A stretch of DNA of 64,000 nt from A37T11 sp964546645. Lineage in GTDB: Bacteria > Bacteroidota > Bacteroidia > Sphingobacteriales > Sphingobacteriaceae. A model generated the notes under the pieces. The model saw only the letters and a list, made by a program, of their open reading frames with translations, did no database searches and was not told the origin of the DNA. Positions 7,332-15,384 of this stretch are shown in pieces; the stretch's first letter is position 1, and each line of letters starts with the position of its first letter. Both the position numbers and the translations under genes were made by a program. The stretch spans positions 1 through 64,000 of the forward strand of contig CAZJKM010000005.1 of assembly GCA_964546645.1 (NCBI GenBank), written 5' to 3'.

Positions 7332-7440
7332 AGGGCTGCCGCCGTTTGTTAAAACCTGGCGACAGTTCTATTGGCTGGTAATAAGCTGGTTGGCGCTGTT
7401 AATTGTGGCTTTCTATCTGTTTACCCGCTATTTTCTATGA
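7315..7440 (+). CDS. 41-residue single-span membrane protein before the symporter
   Basis: Very short gene starting at GTG 7315. It encodes KGLPPFVKTWRQFYWLVISW followed by a hydrophobic span ending FYLFTRYFL. It overlaps the previous gene by 17 nt and its TGA overlaps the ATG of the sodium:solute symporter (ATGA at 7437-7440), the signature of translational coupling. One transmembrane helix preceded by an aromatic, basic amphipathic stretch. By position it could be an accessory subunit of the symporter, comparable in principle to small subunits known for other SSS transporters, but that is inference. Confidence 0.6.
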   Translation: MSTTDKGLPPFVKTWRQFYWLVISWLALLIVAFYLFTRYFL

Positions 7441-9143
7441 GTACCGCGGACTGGATGGTATTGGCATGCACCCTGTTGCTTATTGTGGTATACGGCGTGG
7501 TAAAAAGCAGGGGTATCCGTAATATTGATGGCTACTTGCTGGGGGACAGGTCGTTGCCCTGGTACCACGTGGGGCTATCTGTTATGGCAACCCAGGCCAG
7601 TGCGATTACCTTCCTGTCGGCACCCGGGCTTGCCTATAGCTCGGGGATGAGCTTTGTACAATTCTATTTCGGACTGCCGCTGGCCATGATCGTGTTGTGT
7701 ATTACGTTTGTGCCTATTTTCCACCGGCTGCGTGTTTTTACGGCCTATGAATTTCTCGAAAAGCGGTTCGACGTGAGAACCAGGGCATTTACGGCCTTGC
7801 TTTTCCTGATTCAGCGCGGAGTATCAACCGGTATCACGATCTATGCGCCGTCTATCATCCTGTCAAGTATCCTGCAGATTAATGCTGCGTATACCACTGT
7901 TTTTATCGGTCTGCTGGTTATGGGATATACCTTTTATGGTGGTACAAAGGCGGTTTCTTATACGCAGCTATTGCAGATGAGTATCATTTTCGGAGGGATG
8001 CTGACGGCCGGGGTAATTGTGGTATACCTGCTTCCGGCGGACATCGGCTTGGTTAAAGCCCTGCATATTGCAGGAAAATCCGGTAAAACCAATGCCATTG
8101 ATCTTTCATTTGACTGGAATAATCCATATACGCTTTGGAGCGGCCTTATTGGCGGCTTTTTCCTTCAGCTTTCTTATTTCGGAACGGATCAGAGTCAGGT
8201 AGGGCGCTATTTGACAGGGTCGTCCATCCGCCAGAGCCGGCTGGGCCTGTTGATGAACGGCTTACTGAAAGTGCCGATGCAGTTCCTGATCCTGTTGATC
8301 GGTATTCTGGTTTTTGCGTTTTATCAATATCATCAGCCTCCGCTGTTCTTTAACAAATATGAGCTCAACCGCATAGAGAATAGTGAGTATAAACAGGAAG
8401 TTGCTGCACTCGAAAATCGCCATGCAGCGATTTTTACAGAAAAACAACAGCAGATTAACCGCCTCTCCGTAGCTATAGACGCGGGTGACGAAACAACTGT
8501 AGATGAGGTTAGGGAGGCGCTTCGGGCGGCAGATGGGGAAATCAAGGAACTCCGGACCGACCTGATCGGACTGATGAAAAAGAATGATAGTAATGCCGAT
8601 ACAAATGACAATAATTATATCTTCCTGACTTTTGTGACAGCGTATCTGCCACAGGGGTTGGTGGGACTGCTGATCGCGATTATTTTTCTGGCTTCCATGG
8701 GTGCTACCGCCGGTGCTCTCCATTCGCTGACCTCTACCACAGTAATAGATGTGTATAAGCGGTTTGTCAATGTGTCGGCAACAGACCGAAAATATCTGAC
8801 TGTCTCCCGCCTGACAACACTGTTCTGGGGTGCCTTCTGTATATTTATTGCGCTTTATGCTGCACAGTTGGGTAACCTGCTAGAGGCGGTGAATATCCTC
8901 GGGTCATTGTTTTACGGAACGATACTGGGCATATTCGTTGTCGCTTTTTATGTGAAGCAGGCGGGAGGCAAAGCCACTTTCTGGGCAGCAGTTTGTACGG
9001 AGGCCATCGTTGTACTCTGCTGGAAGCTGGACCTGATGGCCTTTTTGTGGCTGAACCTGGTTGGCTGTACGCTCGTTGTTTTGTTTTCTCTTTTGTTCCA
9101 GGCGGTATTGCCCGCGAAAAAAACAGCGACAACCGTATCATGA
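7437..9143 (+). CDS. Sodium:solute symporter (SSS family)
   Basis: 568-residue membrane protein with 13-14 predicted helices and the SSS hallmarks YLLGDRSLPWYHVGLSVMAT near residue 33 and GATAGALHSLTSTTVIDVYK in the late helices. It couples uptake of an organic solute (sugar, sialic acid or similar) to sodium entry. Between the middle and late helices there is a long hydrophilic insert (about residues 305-385) rich in Glu, Lys and Arg with coiled-coil character, found in some Bacteroidota members. Start: ATG 7437, overlapping the stop of the 41-residue gene; the upstream frame to 7371 is ignored. Substrate unknown; the preceding PIG-L deacetylase hints at an amino sugar. Confidence 0.88.
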   Translation: MSTADWMVLACTLLLIVVYGVVKSRGIRNIDGYLLGDRSLPWYHVGLSVMATQASAITFLSAPGLAYSSGMSFVQFYFGLPLAMIVLCITFVPIFHRLRVFTAYEFLEKRFDVRTRAFTALLFLIQRGVSTGITIYAPSIILSSILQINAAYTTVFIGLLVMGYTFYGGTKAVSYTQLLQMSIIFGGMLTAGVIVVYLLPADIGLVKALHIAGKSGKTNAIDLSFDWNNPYTLWSGLIGGFFLQLSYFGTDQSQVGRYLTGSSIRQSRLGLLMNGLLKVPMQFLILLIGILVFAFYQYHQPPLFFNKYELNRIENSEYKQEVAALENRHAAIFTEKQQQINRLSVAIDAGDETTVDEVREALRAADGEIKELRTDLIGLMKKNDSNADTNDNNYIFLTFVTAYLPQGLVGLLIAIIFLASMGATAGALHSLTSTTVIDVYKRFVNVSATDRKYLTVSRLTTLFWGAFCIFIALYAAQLGNLLEAVNILGSLFYGTILGIFVVAFYVKQAGGKATFWAAVCTEAIVVLCWKLDLMAFLWLNLVGCTLVVLFSLLFQAVLPAKKTATTVS

Positions 9144-9166
9144 CAAGCTATTATAGATTTTTTTGA

Positions 9167-9174
9167 TATGTTTG
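9167..9174 (+). promoter_or_regulatory. Bacteroidota -7 box upstream of the DctA-like gene
   Basis: TATGTTTG matches TAnnTTTG exactly, 62 nt before the start codon; no TTG is found at the expected spacing. Confidence 0.4.
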
Positions 9175-9236
9175 CGCTCTTTCCGGGTCGCATCCATCCC
9201 TTTTTTAGAGCGAATCCGGTTTAACACTGAATTTTG

Positions 9237-10487
9237 ATGATGAAGAGATTAGGTAATACCCTTTATTTCCAGGTGATCGTTGCGATATGCATCGGTATCC
9301 TGATTGGTCATTTTTTCCCGGATATTGGTGTGTCGCTTAAGCCGTTGGGCGACGGATTCATCAAGCTGGTGAAGATGATCATTGCTCCACTGATCTTCTG
9401 TACGATCGTTTTAGGTATTTCCGGTATGCAGGATGTGAAGAAAGTAGGAAAGGTGGGTATCAAGGCCGTCATCTACTTTGAGGTAATGACGAGTATTGCA
9501 TTGGTTCTGGGCCTGGTGGTGGTTAACCTGTTGCAGCCCGGCACCGGGATGCACATTGATCCGGCTTCGCTGGACAGCTCATCTGTGCAGGGGTATATCC
9601 GGGAAAGCGAACAACATCGATCCCTGAAAGATTTTTTGCTTGATATTATTCCGGAAAATGTGATCGGGTCCCTCGCGTCCGGTAATTTGTTACAGGTATT
9701 GTTCTTTGCTATTTTGCTGGGCTTTGGATTATCGAAGACAGGCGAAAGTGCAGCACCGGTGCTCAATGTGATGCAGTCTTTTCTCAACGGCATTTTTGCT
9801 GTGATTAAAATGATCATGAAAGTAGCGCCACTGGGTGCCATGGGCGCCATGGGGTATACCATTGGAGCCTATGGATTAGGATCGCTGTCCTCTCTCGCGA
9901 TGTTGATGATCAGCTTTTACCTGACGTGCGTCGTCTTTATTTTTGTGATCATCGGGCTGGTCCTGCGCTATAACGGGATCAGTATTTTTAAACTGCTGAG
10001 ATATATCAAGGAGGAGTTGTTGATTGTATTGGGCACCTCTTCATCGGAGTCGGCTTTGCCGGGGATCATGGAAAAGCTGGAACGTGCCGGCTGTTCCCGC
10101 CCGGTGGTCGGGCTGGTTATCCCTACCGGTTATTCGTTTAACCTGGATGGTACGTCGATTTACCTGACAATGGCAGCCGTGTTCATTTCACAGGCGCTGG
10201 ATATGCACATGGACCTGGGGCAGCAGATCATGCTGCTGGTGATTCTCACATTTACATCCAACGGGGCGGCCGGGGTAACGGGCAGTGGTTTTATCATTTT
10301 AGCAGCCACACTTCCGATTGTAGGACATATGCCGGTCGAGTCCGTTGCGTTGATATTTGGTATCGACCGGTTTATGAGTGAGGCCAGAGCACTGACCAAT
10401 ATCATTGGTAATGCGGCGGCCACCATGGTCGTTGCGAAATGGGAAAATGAGCTGGACATGGAAAAGGTCCGCCAGGAGATTGGTTGA
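9237..10487 (+). CDS. Dicarboxylate/amino acid:cation symporter (DAACS, DctA-like)
   Basis: 416 residues with eight helices plus two re-entrant loops. Diagnostic motifs are present: the serine-rich loop GTSSSESALPG, NLDGTSIYL, TSNGAAGVTGSGFI and the C-terminal DRFMSEARALTNIIGNAAAT. The family co-transports sodium or protons with C4-dicarboxylates, glutamate or aspartate. DRFMSEARALTN is closest to the DctA branch, so succinate, fumarate or malate are likely substrates. Tandem ATGs at 9237 and 9240 are both possible starts; the in-frame TTG just before them is not needed. It stands alone, with xseB convergent 16 nt downstream. Confidence 0.9.
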   Translation: MMKRLGNTLYFQVIVAICIGILIGHFFPDIGVSLKPLGDGFIKLVKMIIAPLIFCTIVLGISGMQDVKKVGKVGIKAVIYFEVMTSIALVLGLVVVNLLQPGTGMHIDPASLDSSSVQGYIRESEQHRSLKDFLLDIIPENVIGSLASGNLLQVLFFAILLGFGLSKTGESAAPVLNVMQSFLNGIFAVIKMIMKVAPLGAMGAMGYTIGAYGLGSLSSLAMLMISFYLTCVVFIFVIIGLVLRYNGISIFKLLRYIKEELLIVLGTSSSESALPGIMEKLERAGCSRPVVGLVIPTGYSFNLDGTSIYLTMAAVFISQALDMHMDLGQQIMLLVILTFTSNGAAGVTGSGFIILAATLPIVGHMPVESVALIFGIDRFMSEARALTNIIGNAAATMVVAKWENELDMEKVRQEIG

Positions 10488-10503
10488 CAGCCGGCTGTAT
10501 TTG

Positions 10504-10719
10504 CTAATCCATACCCTCTTCTGCATTATTCAGATGCGAAAGGATGCTTTGTACCTCTTCTTCCGTTGCCGTCAGTTTTGCACGGCATACCCGGATGAGG
10601 CCTACAGCCCGCTTTATTTTAATGGACAACTCATCAACAGAGATCTCGCCATTTTCCATGTCGTGCACCAGGCTCAGCAGTTCTTCATAAGCCTGGGTAT
10701 ATGTATGCGTTTCATTCAT
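10504..10719 (-). CDS. xseB: Exodeoxyribonuclease VII small subunit
   Basis: 71 residues, the usual size for XseB, with the two-helix pattern YTQAYEELLSLVHDMENGEI and VDELSIKIKRAVGLIRVCRA. XseB binds the long helical arm of XseA and is needed for single-strand exonuclease activity. Its ATG lies inside the end of xseA (8-nt overlap), so the two subunits are translationally coupled. Confidence 0.93.
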   Translation of the reverse strand: MNETHTYTQAYEELLSLVHDMENGEISVDELSIKIKRAVGLIRVCRAKLTATEEEVQSILSHLNNAEEGMD

Positions 10720-12046
10720 CGCCTGGTATTGTATTGGTAACCGTACTTTTTATCCGCCCGGCTGACAGCCGGGTTTCTATCTCGTCACCCGGTTTTATAG
10801 CAGATGCCTGTGTCAGCGGCCGGCCGTTTGCTAAGGTAATACTATATCCTCTGTTAAGAATACGTTGCGGATCCAGCAGCTCTGTCTGCCGTTGCAGGCT
10901 GCGTAACAGCGACTGCTGGTCGCGTAATAAAGAGAAGGGCAGGGCATAAAGTCGTTGCTGAGGTTGTTGTAGCTGCATGTTTGCCAGTTGTAAACGGACC
11001 ATTGCCGATTGCCGCAGCTGTTGCCTGAGATGCTGCAAGGCTCCGAGTTCTCGGTCCAGGGCATATTTACTGATCCGCCTGAAGTCTTTGCTCAATACGT
11101 CGAGCCGGGCCTGGGATTCGGCAATGAGCTGTTGTGCCTTGCGTGAAAGGGTTATTTCGGCCTGCTGCAATGGGACAGCGACGTTATGGAATTGCTGGAT
11201 CAGAAAATCAGCCAACTCAGTAGGTGTGATAGCATTTTTATAAGCAACCATTTCGCTGACGGTTTCATTCGTGGAGTGACCAATACCCGTGAGCACCGGA
11301 ATCGGAAACCGGGCGATTGCTGCTGCCAGGAGGTAATGATTGTAACAGGTAAGGCCGACCTCTCCCCCGCCTCCCCGGATGATCGCTGCCGCATCAAAAT
11401 CCTCCTGACGCTGCGCGATCTCCTCCAGCTGTGCGGCAATGGAAGTAACCGCCTTTTCGCCTTGTAGCAAAGCCGGGAACAAAACATGCTCAAAACGGTA
11501 GTGCCAGGGGTTCCCGTCAATGATCTTCAGAAAATCAGATAGCCCCTTGCTTGTTTCCACGGATATGAGGGCAATCCTTTTGGGGAGTAGTGGGAACGGC
11601 AGTTGTTTGTTGGCCTGGAAAATACCTTCTTCTTTCAGGCGGTTTATACTTTCCTGCTTTTCTCGTTCCAGAACACCCAGAGAGAAAGAGGGATCTATAT
11701 CGTGTATCCGCAGGCTCATCCCATATACCGGATCGTAAGTGATACTTGCCTGGAAGAGGATTCCGATCCCGTCTTTCAGGGGCTCCCGGGCAATCGCCAA
11801 GAATTGCCGGTTAATGCGCTGATAATCCCCTTTCCATAAGACAGACCTCATTTCGGCAATTACCCGCCCGTCTTTTTTCTCCACCAGTTCCGGATAGCAG
11901 TGTCCGGAATGACCGTAATGGTTCAGCTTGTTCATTTCGGCCTTAATCCAGTACACACTTGTATATCTTTCCGCAACGGTTTTTTGTATACTGCGCGCTA
12001 CTTCTGCAAGGGAAAATATCTTTTTTTCTGCAATCACTTCAGACAT
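10712..12046 (-). CDS. xseA: Exodeoxyribonuclease VII large subunit
   Basis: 444 residues (E. coli XseA has 456). An N-terminal OB-fold (FSLAEVARSIQKTV, YWIKAEMNKLNHYGHSGHCY) is followed by the catalytic region with RGGGGEVGLTCYN and TGIGHSTNETVSE, then a long coiled coil (about 255-395) that carries the small subunits. The enzyme degrades single-stranded DNA in repair. The frame stays open far beyond 12046, but that part overlaps pheS on the other strand. The ATG at 12046 gives the conserved start and stands 5 nt after a perfect TATCTTTG box. Divergent from pheS. Confidence 0.95.
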   Translation of the reverse strand: MSEVIAEKKIFSLAEVARSIQKTVAERYTSVYWIKAEMNKLNHYGHSGHCYPELVEKKDGRVIAEMRSVLWKGDYQRINRQFLAIAREPLKDGIGILFQASITYDPVYGMSLRIHDIDPSFSLGVLEREKQESINRLKEEGIFQANKQLPFPLLPKRIALISVETSKGLSDFLKIIDGNPWHYRFEHVLFPALLQGEKAVTSIAAQLEEIAQRQEDFDAAAIIRGGGGEVGLTCYNHYLLAAAIARFPIPVLTGIGHSTNETVSEMVAYKNAITPTELADFLIQQFHNVAVPLQQAEITLSRKAQQLIAESQARLDVLSKDFRRISKYALDRELGALQHLRQQLRQSAMVRLQLANMQLQQPQQRLYALPFSLLRDQQSLLRSLQRQTELLDPQRILNRGYSITLANGRPLTQASAIKPGDEIETRLSAGRIKSTVTNTIPGDE

Positions 12047-12051
12047 AGAGC

Positions 12052-12059
12052 CAAAGATA
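12052..12059 (-). promoter_or_regulatory. -7 box of xseA, 5 nt before its ATG
   Basis: TATCTTTG on the minus strand, with GCTCT between the box and the ATG. The transcript would begin at or next to the start codon (leaderless). No -33 TTG is seen at the usual spacing. Confidence 0.5.
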
Positions 12060-12146
12060 GTATTTTCACGTGGAACGCGCGCCTTCATACGGAGCGATCT
12101 GTTGTATGATGCTGAGCTTGTCCCGGATTTTGCGGGCAGGATTTCG

Positions 12147-12154
12147 TATCTTTG
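12147..12154 (+). promoter_or_regulatory. -7 box of pheS, 4 nt before its ATG
   Basis: TATCTTTG followed by GACC and then the ATG. The same box sequence and spacing as the divergent xseA promoter about 90 bp away; also predicts a leaderless mRNA. Confidence 0.5.
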
Positions 12155-12158
12155 GACC

Positions 12159-13193
12159 ATGTTGCAGGATAAAATAAACACATACAGCAAAGAAATAGCC
12201 GCATTTAATCCGGCGGATGCCACCCAGTTAGAGGCATTCCGGCTACGGTTTTTAATATCAAAAGGGATCATTCGCAGTTTATTTGATGAGTTTAAGTCGG
12301 TTTCTCCGGATGAAAAAAAGCAGCTTGGAAAGGTTCTCAATGAACTGAAGCAGGCGGCAGAGGCTACGTATAAAACAGCACAGGAATCGTTGAGCGGCAA
12401 TACAACCGAGCAGCGTCCTCATGGAGACCTGACTCTGCCGGGAGAAGGCTTTTCCCTCGGCTCGCGGCATCCGCTATCCCTGGTTCGCAAAGAGATCGTG
12501 GATATTTTCCGAAATCTTGGATTCTCCGTAGCCGAAGGGCCCGAGATAGAAGACGACTGGCATAATTTTTCAGCACTGAACTTTCCGCCGGAGCATCCGG
12601 CCCGGGATATGCAGGACACTTTTTTTATTAAAAAGCAGAACGGGAATGATATTGCCCTGCGTACCCATACTTCTTCCGTGCAGGTACGGATGATGGAAAG
12701 CGGAAGCCCCCCTTTCCGGGCAATTATGCCGGGACGGGTATACCGTAATGAAGCCATATCGGCGCGGGCACATTGCTTTTTCCATCAGGTGGAGGGTTTG
12801 TATGTAAACGAAGGGGTTTCTTTTGCTGACCTGAAACAAACCCTCTTCCATTTTGTGCAGGAGCTGTTTGGCAAGGATACGCGCGTCCGGTTCCGGCCTT
12901 CGTATTTCCCGTTTACCGAACCTTCCGCAGAGATGGATATCAGTTGTTCGATCTGCAGGGGTAAAGGGTGTAACATGTGCAAAGGTTCGGGTTGGGTTGA
13001 GATTCTCGGATGCGGAATGGTGGACCCGAATGTATTGGAGAACTGCGGGATAGACAGCACCAAGTACAGTGGTTTTGCATTCGGGATGGGTATTGAAAGG
13101 ATTACCAATCTGAAATATGAAATCAGGGACCTGCGTCTGTTCTCTGAAAACGATGTGCGTTTCCTGCAGCAATTTGAGACAGAGCTTTTGTAG
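12159..13193 (+). CDS. pheS: Phenylalanyl-tRNA synthetase alpha subunit
   Basis: 344-residue class II synthetase subunit. The N-terminal coiled coil (about 1-85) binds tRNA; motif 2 is seen at GRVYRNEAISARAHCFFHQV and motif 3 at GFAFGMGIERI. A CSICRGKGCNMC cluster precedes GWVEILGCGMV, as in many bacterial PheS of this group. It charges tRNA-Phe together with PheT, which is not next to it here. Start at ATG 12159 (MLQDKINTY), just after a TATCTTTG box; the open frame upstream overlaps xseA on the other strand and is not used. Three same-strand genes follow closely. Confidence 0.95.
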   Translation: MLQDKINTYSKEIAAFNPADATQLEAFRLRFLISKGIIRSLFDEFKSVSPDEKKQLGKVLNELKQAAEATYKTAQESLSGNTTEQRPHGDLTLPGEGFSLGSRHPLSLVRKEIVDIFRNLGFSVAEGPEIEDDWHNFSALNFPPEHPARDMQDTFFIKKQNGNDIALRTHTSSVQVRMMESGSPPFRAIMPGRVYRNEAISARAHCFFHQVEGLYVNEGVSFADLKQTLFHFVQELFGKDTRVRFRPSYFPFTEPSAEMDISCSICRGKGCNMCKGSGWVEILGCGMVDPNVLENCGIDSTKYSGFAFGMGIERITNLKYEIRDLRLFSENDVRFLQQFETELL

Positions 13194-13199
13194 TGCACG

Positions 13200-13604
13200 A
13201 TGAGGACGCTGAAATTGCTTTCTTTTATACTGGTTATACTGGCCCCGTTAAGCTGTAAGAAAGGAGGCTGTAATGTGATTCCGGATGTTTATTTCCGGGT
13301 TTCAGTGCCTCAAAGCAAATTAGCGGTAATGGGTAACTTTACGGAGGAGAAGGGAGGGTATGCCGGGGTATTGTTGGTAAATACACCCTATGGTATTAAG
13401 GCTTACGACCGGTGCAGCACGGTTAACCCGGGCCAGCGGAATGCTGTCGTTGTGGATGAAGGCGGGTTGACAGCCACCGATCCGGTAAGCGGTGCTCAGT
13501 TCATACTAATGAATGGCTCACCGGTCAGGGGGGCAGAATGTCCGCTGAAAGAATATTTTGTAACCGCACAGGGGGGACTGAATTTTATTGTCGAACTCAG
13601 ATAA
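13200..13604 (+). CDS. Lipoprotein with a Rieske-like fold lacking cluster ligands
   Basis: 134 residues with a lipoprotein signal peptide (hydrophobic core, then LSC with Cys19). The rest follows the order of strands of Rieske iron-sulfur domains: GIKAYDRCSTVNP, a TATDPVSGAQFIL segment where the second ligand pair would lie, then GSPVRGAECPLKEYFV. The two Cys-x-His/Cys-x-x-His ligand boxes are absent (DPVSGAQF instead of CPxHG), so no [2Fe-2S] cluster can be bound in the usual way. The gene begins 6 nt after pheS and its stop touches the ATG of the TetR gene. The Rieske-like assignment comes from pattern reading and is moderate. Confidence 0.6.
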   Translation: MRTLKLLSFILVILAPLSCKKGGCNVIPDVYFRVSVPQSKLAVMGNFTEEKGGYAGVLLVNTPYGIKAYDRCSTVNPGQRNAVVVDEGGLTATDPVSGAQFILMNGSPVRGAECPLKEYFVTAQGGLNFIVELR

Positions 13605-14183
13605 ATGGAAGCAGATAAAATCAAAGAAGGCATTAAAAAAGCATCCCGTGATCTGTTCAGGCGTTATGGTTATAAAAAAACCAGCGTGAATGAAATCGCG
13701 AAGAAGGCGAAAATCGCCAAAGCGACTATTTATAAGTATTTTGACAGTAAGGAAACGGTACTGCACGCTATCCTGATGGACTATGTCCGTGACAGTGTGG
13801 ACGAACTGATCCGGAACACGGGCAATGAAACGAACCAGGAGGCCTATCTCAGTACTCTTATCCTGCGGGTGTGCCGGCTGACTTATACCATTTGCAATGA
13901 ATTTATTGGCTGGGATTTTATCCGGGAGTCTGCTAATGCCCAGGAATATCTCAAAACACTGTCTGACGACCTGGAGAACTTACTGATCCGTGCCTTTAAT
14001 GAAAGTGAGGTTGTCGATTCCGGAATCCCGCCTGAAAATCTGTTATTTCTGATTAAATCCAGTAAGAGTATCGTTTTTTCGTTCGCATTCACAGCAGTAA
14101 CCGTAGCTGATGTGCGAAAATATTTTGTATCTTTCCAGAAAGAAATCCTGCCTTACCTGATAAAGGCTGCGGTGAGTAAATAG
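13605..14183 (+). CDS. TetR/AcrR family transcriptional regulator
   Basis: 192 residues. The N-terminal helix-turn-helix (about 8-55: FRRYGYKKTSVNEIAKKAKI, then AKATIYKYFDSKETVL) is typical for TetR repressors. The C-terminal 130 residues form the usual helical ligand-binding and dimer domain without a recognised effector class. It starts directly at the stop of the lipoprotein gene and is followed 23 nt later by a dipeptidase gene, so it may regulate its own operon. No palindromic operator was identified. Confidence 0.85.
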   Translation: MEADKIKEGIKKASRDLFRRYGYKKTSVNEIAKKAKIAKATIYKYFDSKETVLHAILMDYVRDSVDELIRNTGNETNQEAYLSTLILRVCRLTYTICNEFIGWDFIRESANAQEYLKTLSDDLENLLIRAFNESEVVDSGIPPENLLFLIKSSKSIVFSFAFTAVTVADVRKYFVSFQKEILPYLIKAAVSK

Positions 14184-14206
14184 TCTCAGGAAAAAACATA
14201 ACTTCT

Positions 14207-15379
14207 ATGATACGTCTGGCCACATCCAAAATGGTTATAGCCCTTTCGGTATCTACTGCGGGATTGTATGGACAGCAACAGCAGGATGCCGGACACCTCC
14301 ATCAGAATGCCATGGTAGTAGATGCTCATAATGACGTGCTTGCTACCTCTGTAATGCGGGGAAGAGATATCGGAAAACGGATGATCCAGGGTCATACGGA
14401 TCTGGTCAGGCTGAAAGAAGGAGGGGTAGATGTACAGTTCTTTGCGGTATTCTGTTCGGGAAGATACGGGAAAGGGACCGCTTTTGCTTATGCCAATAAA
14501 CAGATAGATGCACTGATGAAAGTGATCCGGGAAAATCCGTCCGCCATTTCCCTGGCACGCCATACCGGTGATATTCCCGCCATTAACGGACAGGGCAAAA
14601 TAGCTGCCTTTATCGGTATCGAGGGAGGGCATATGATTGAAAGCCGGATAGATTATCTTGACAGTTTATATAGGCGGGGGGCACGCTACCTGACACTGAC
14701 ATGGAATAACAGTTCCGACTGGGCCAGCTCGGCGGCAGACGAAAGCAACCCTCGTTCAGGAGTCCGGCAAAAGGGGTTATCCTCTCTGGGGAAACAAATT
14801 ATCCGGCGGATGAATGAACTGGGAATGATGATCGACCTTTCGCATGTCGGTGCACAAACAGTAGAAGATGTGTTGGCAATCAGTTTAAAACCGGTATTGG
14901 TTTCCCATAGCAATGCACATGCCCTCGCCCCTCATTCCCGTAACCTGACAGACACTCAGATCAGGGCTGTGGCAAAAAACGGAGGAGTCATTTGCCTGAA
15001 TTTTTATTCCGGGTTTCTGGACCCCGGATATTACGGGCGTATCAACACGGCGTATAAGAAATATGTTCATATCAATGACACCGTCAGACGATCATCCGAT
15101 GAAAAATTCCGTCAGCTACCTATACGTATCAGGGAAGAGCTTCGCCCCCCTCTATCGGTGTTGCTGGACCACATTGATCACATGGTCAGGGTAGCCGGAA
15201 TTGACCATGTGGGGATCGGAAGCGACTTTGATGGTGTTGAGTCGACACCCCAGGGGCTGGATGACGTGAGTTGTTATCCCGTCCTGACGGCAGCGCTGTT
15301 GGAAAGAGGGTACAGCGGACAGGCTATCCGTAAAATTATGGGAGAGAACGTCCTCCGACTGATGCGGGAACAGGAATAG
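14207..15379 (+). CDS. Membrane dipeptidase (peptidase family M19)
   Basis: 390 residues with an N-terminal signal peptide (to about residue 24). Zinc-site motifs are in the expected order: DAHNDVL (first His and Asp), GIEGGHMIES (bridging Glu), IDLSHVG and VSHSNAHAL (His ligands), and HVGIGSDFDG near the end. Family members hydrolyse dipeptides, including D-configured C-terminal residues. Exported, so it likely acts on peptides or cell-wall fragments in the periplasm. Last gene of the pheS-lipoprotein-TetR-dipeptidase run; the convergent neighbour ends 5 nt away. Confidence 0.9.
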   Translation: MIRLATSKMVIALSVSTAGLYGQQQQDAGHLHQNAMVVDAHNDVLATSVMRGRDIGKRMIQGHTDLVRLKEGGVDVQFFAVFCSGRYGKGTAFAYANKQIDALMKVIRENPSAISLARHTGDIPAINGQGKIAAFIGIEGGHMIESRIDYLDSLYRRGARYLTLTWNNSSDWASSAADESNPRSGVRQKGLSSLGKQIIRRMNELGMMIDLSHVGAQTVEDVLAISLKPVLVSHSNAHALAPHSRNLTDTQIRAVAKNGGVICLNFYSGFLDPGYYGRINTAYKKYVHINDTVRRSSDEKFRQLPIRIREELRPPLSVLLDHIDHMVRVAGIDHVGIGSDFDGVESTPQGLDDVSCYPVLTAALLERGYSGQAIRKIMGENVLRLMREQE

Positions 15380-15384
15380 CTATA

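Noticed and set aside
10487..10498. 12-bp palindrome ACAGCCGGCTGT between the DctA-like gene and xseB as a terminator or operator
   Set aside because: Short, without T-run or conserved partner; could be chance.
12047..12400. N-terminal extension of xseA
   Set aside because: Overlaps pheS on the opposite strand, lies upstream of the promoter box and has no similarity to XseA.
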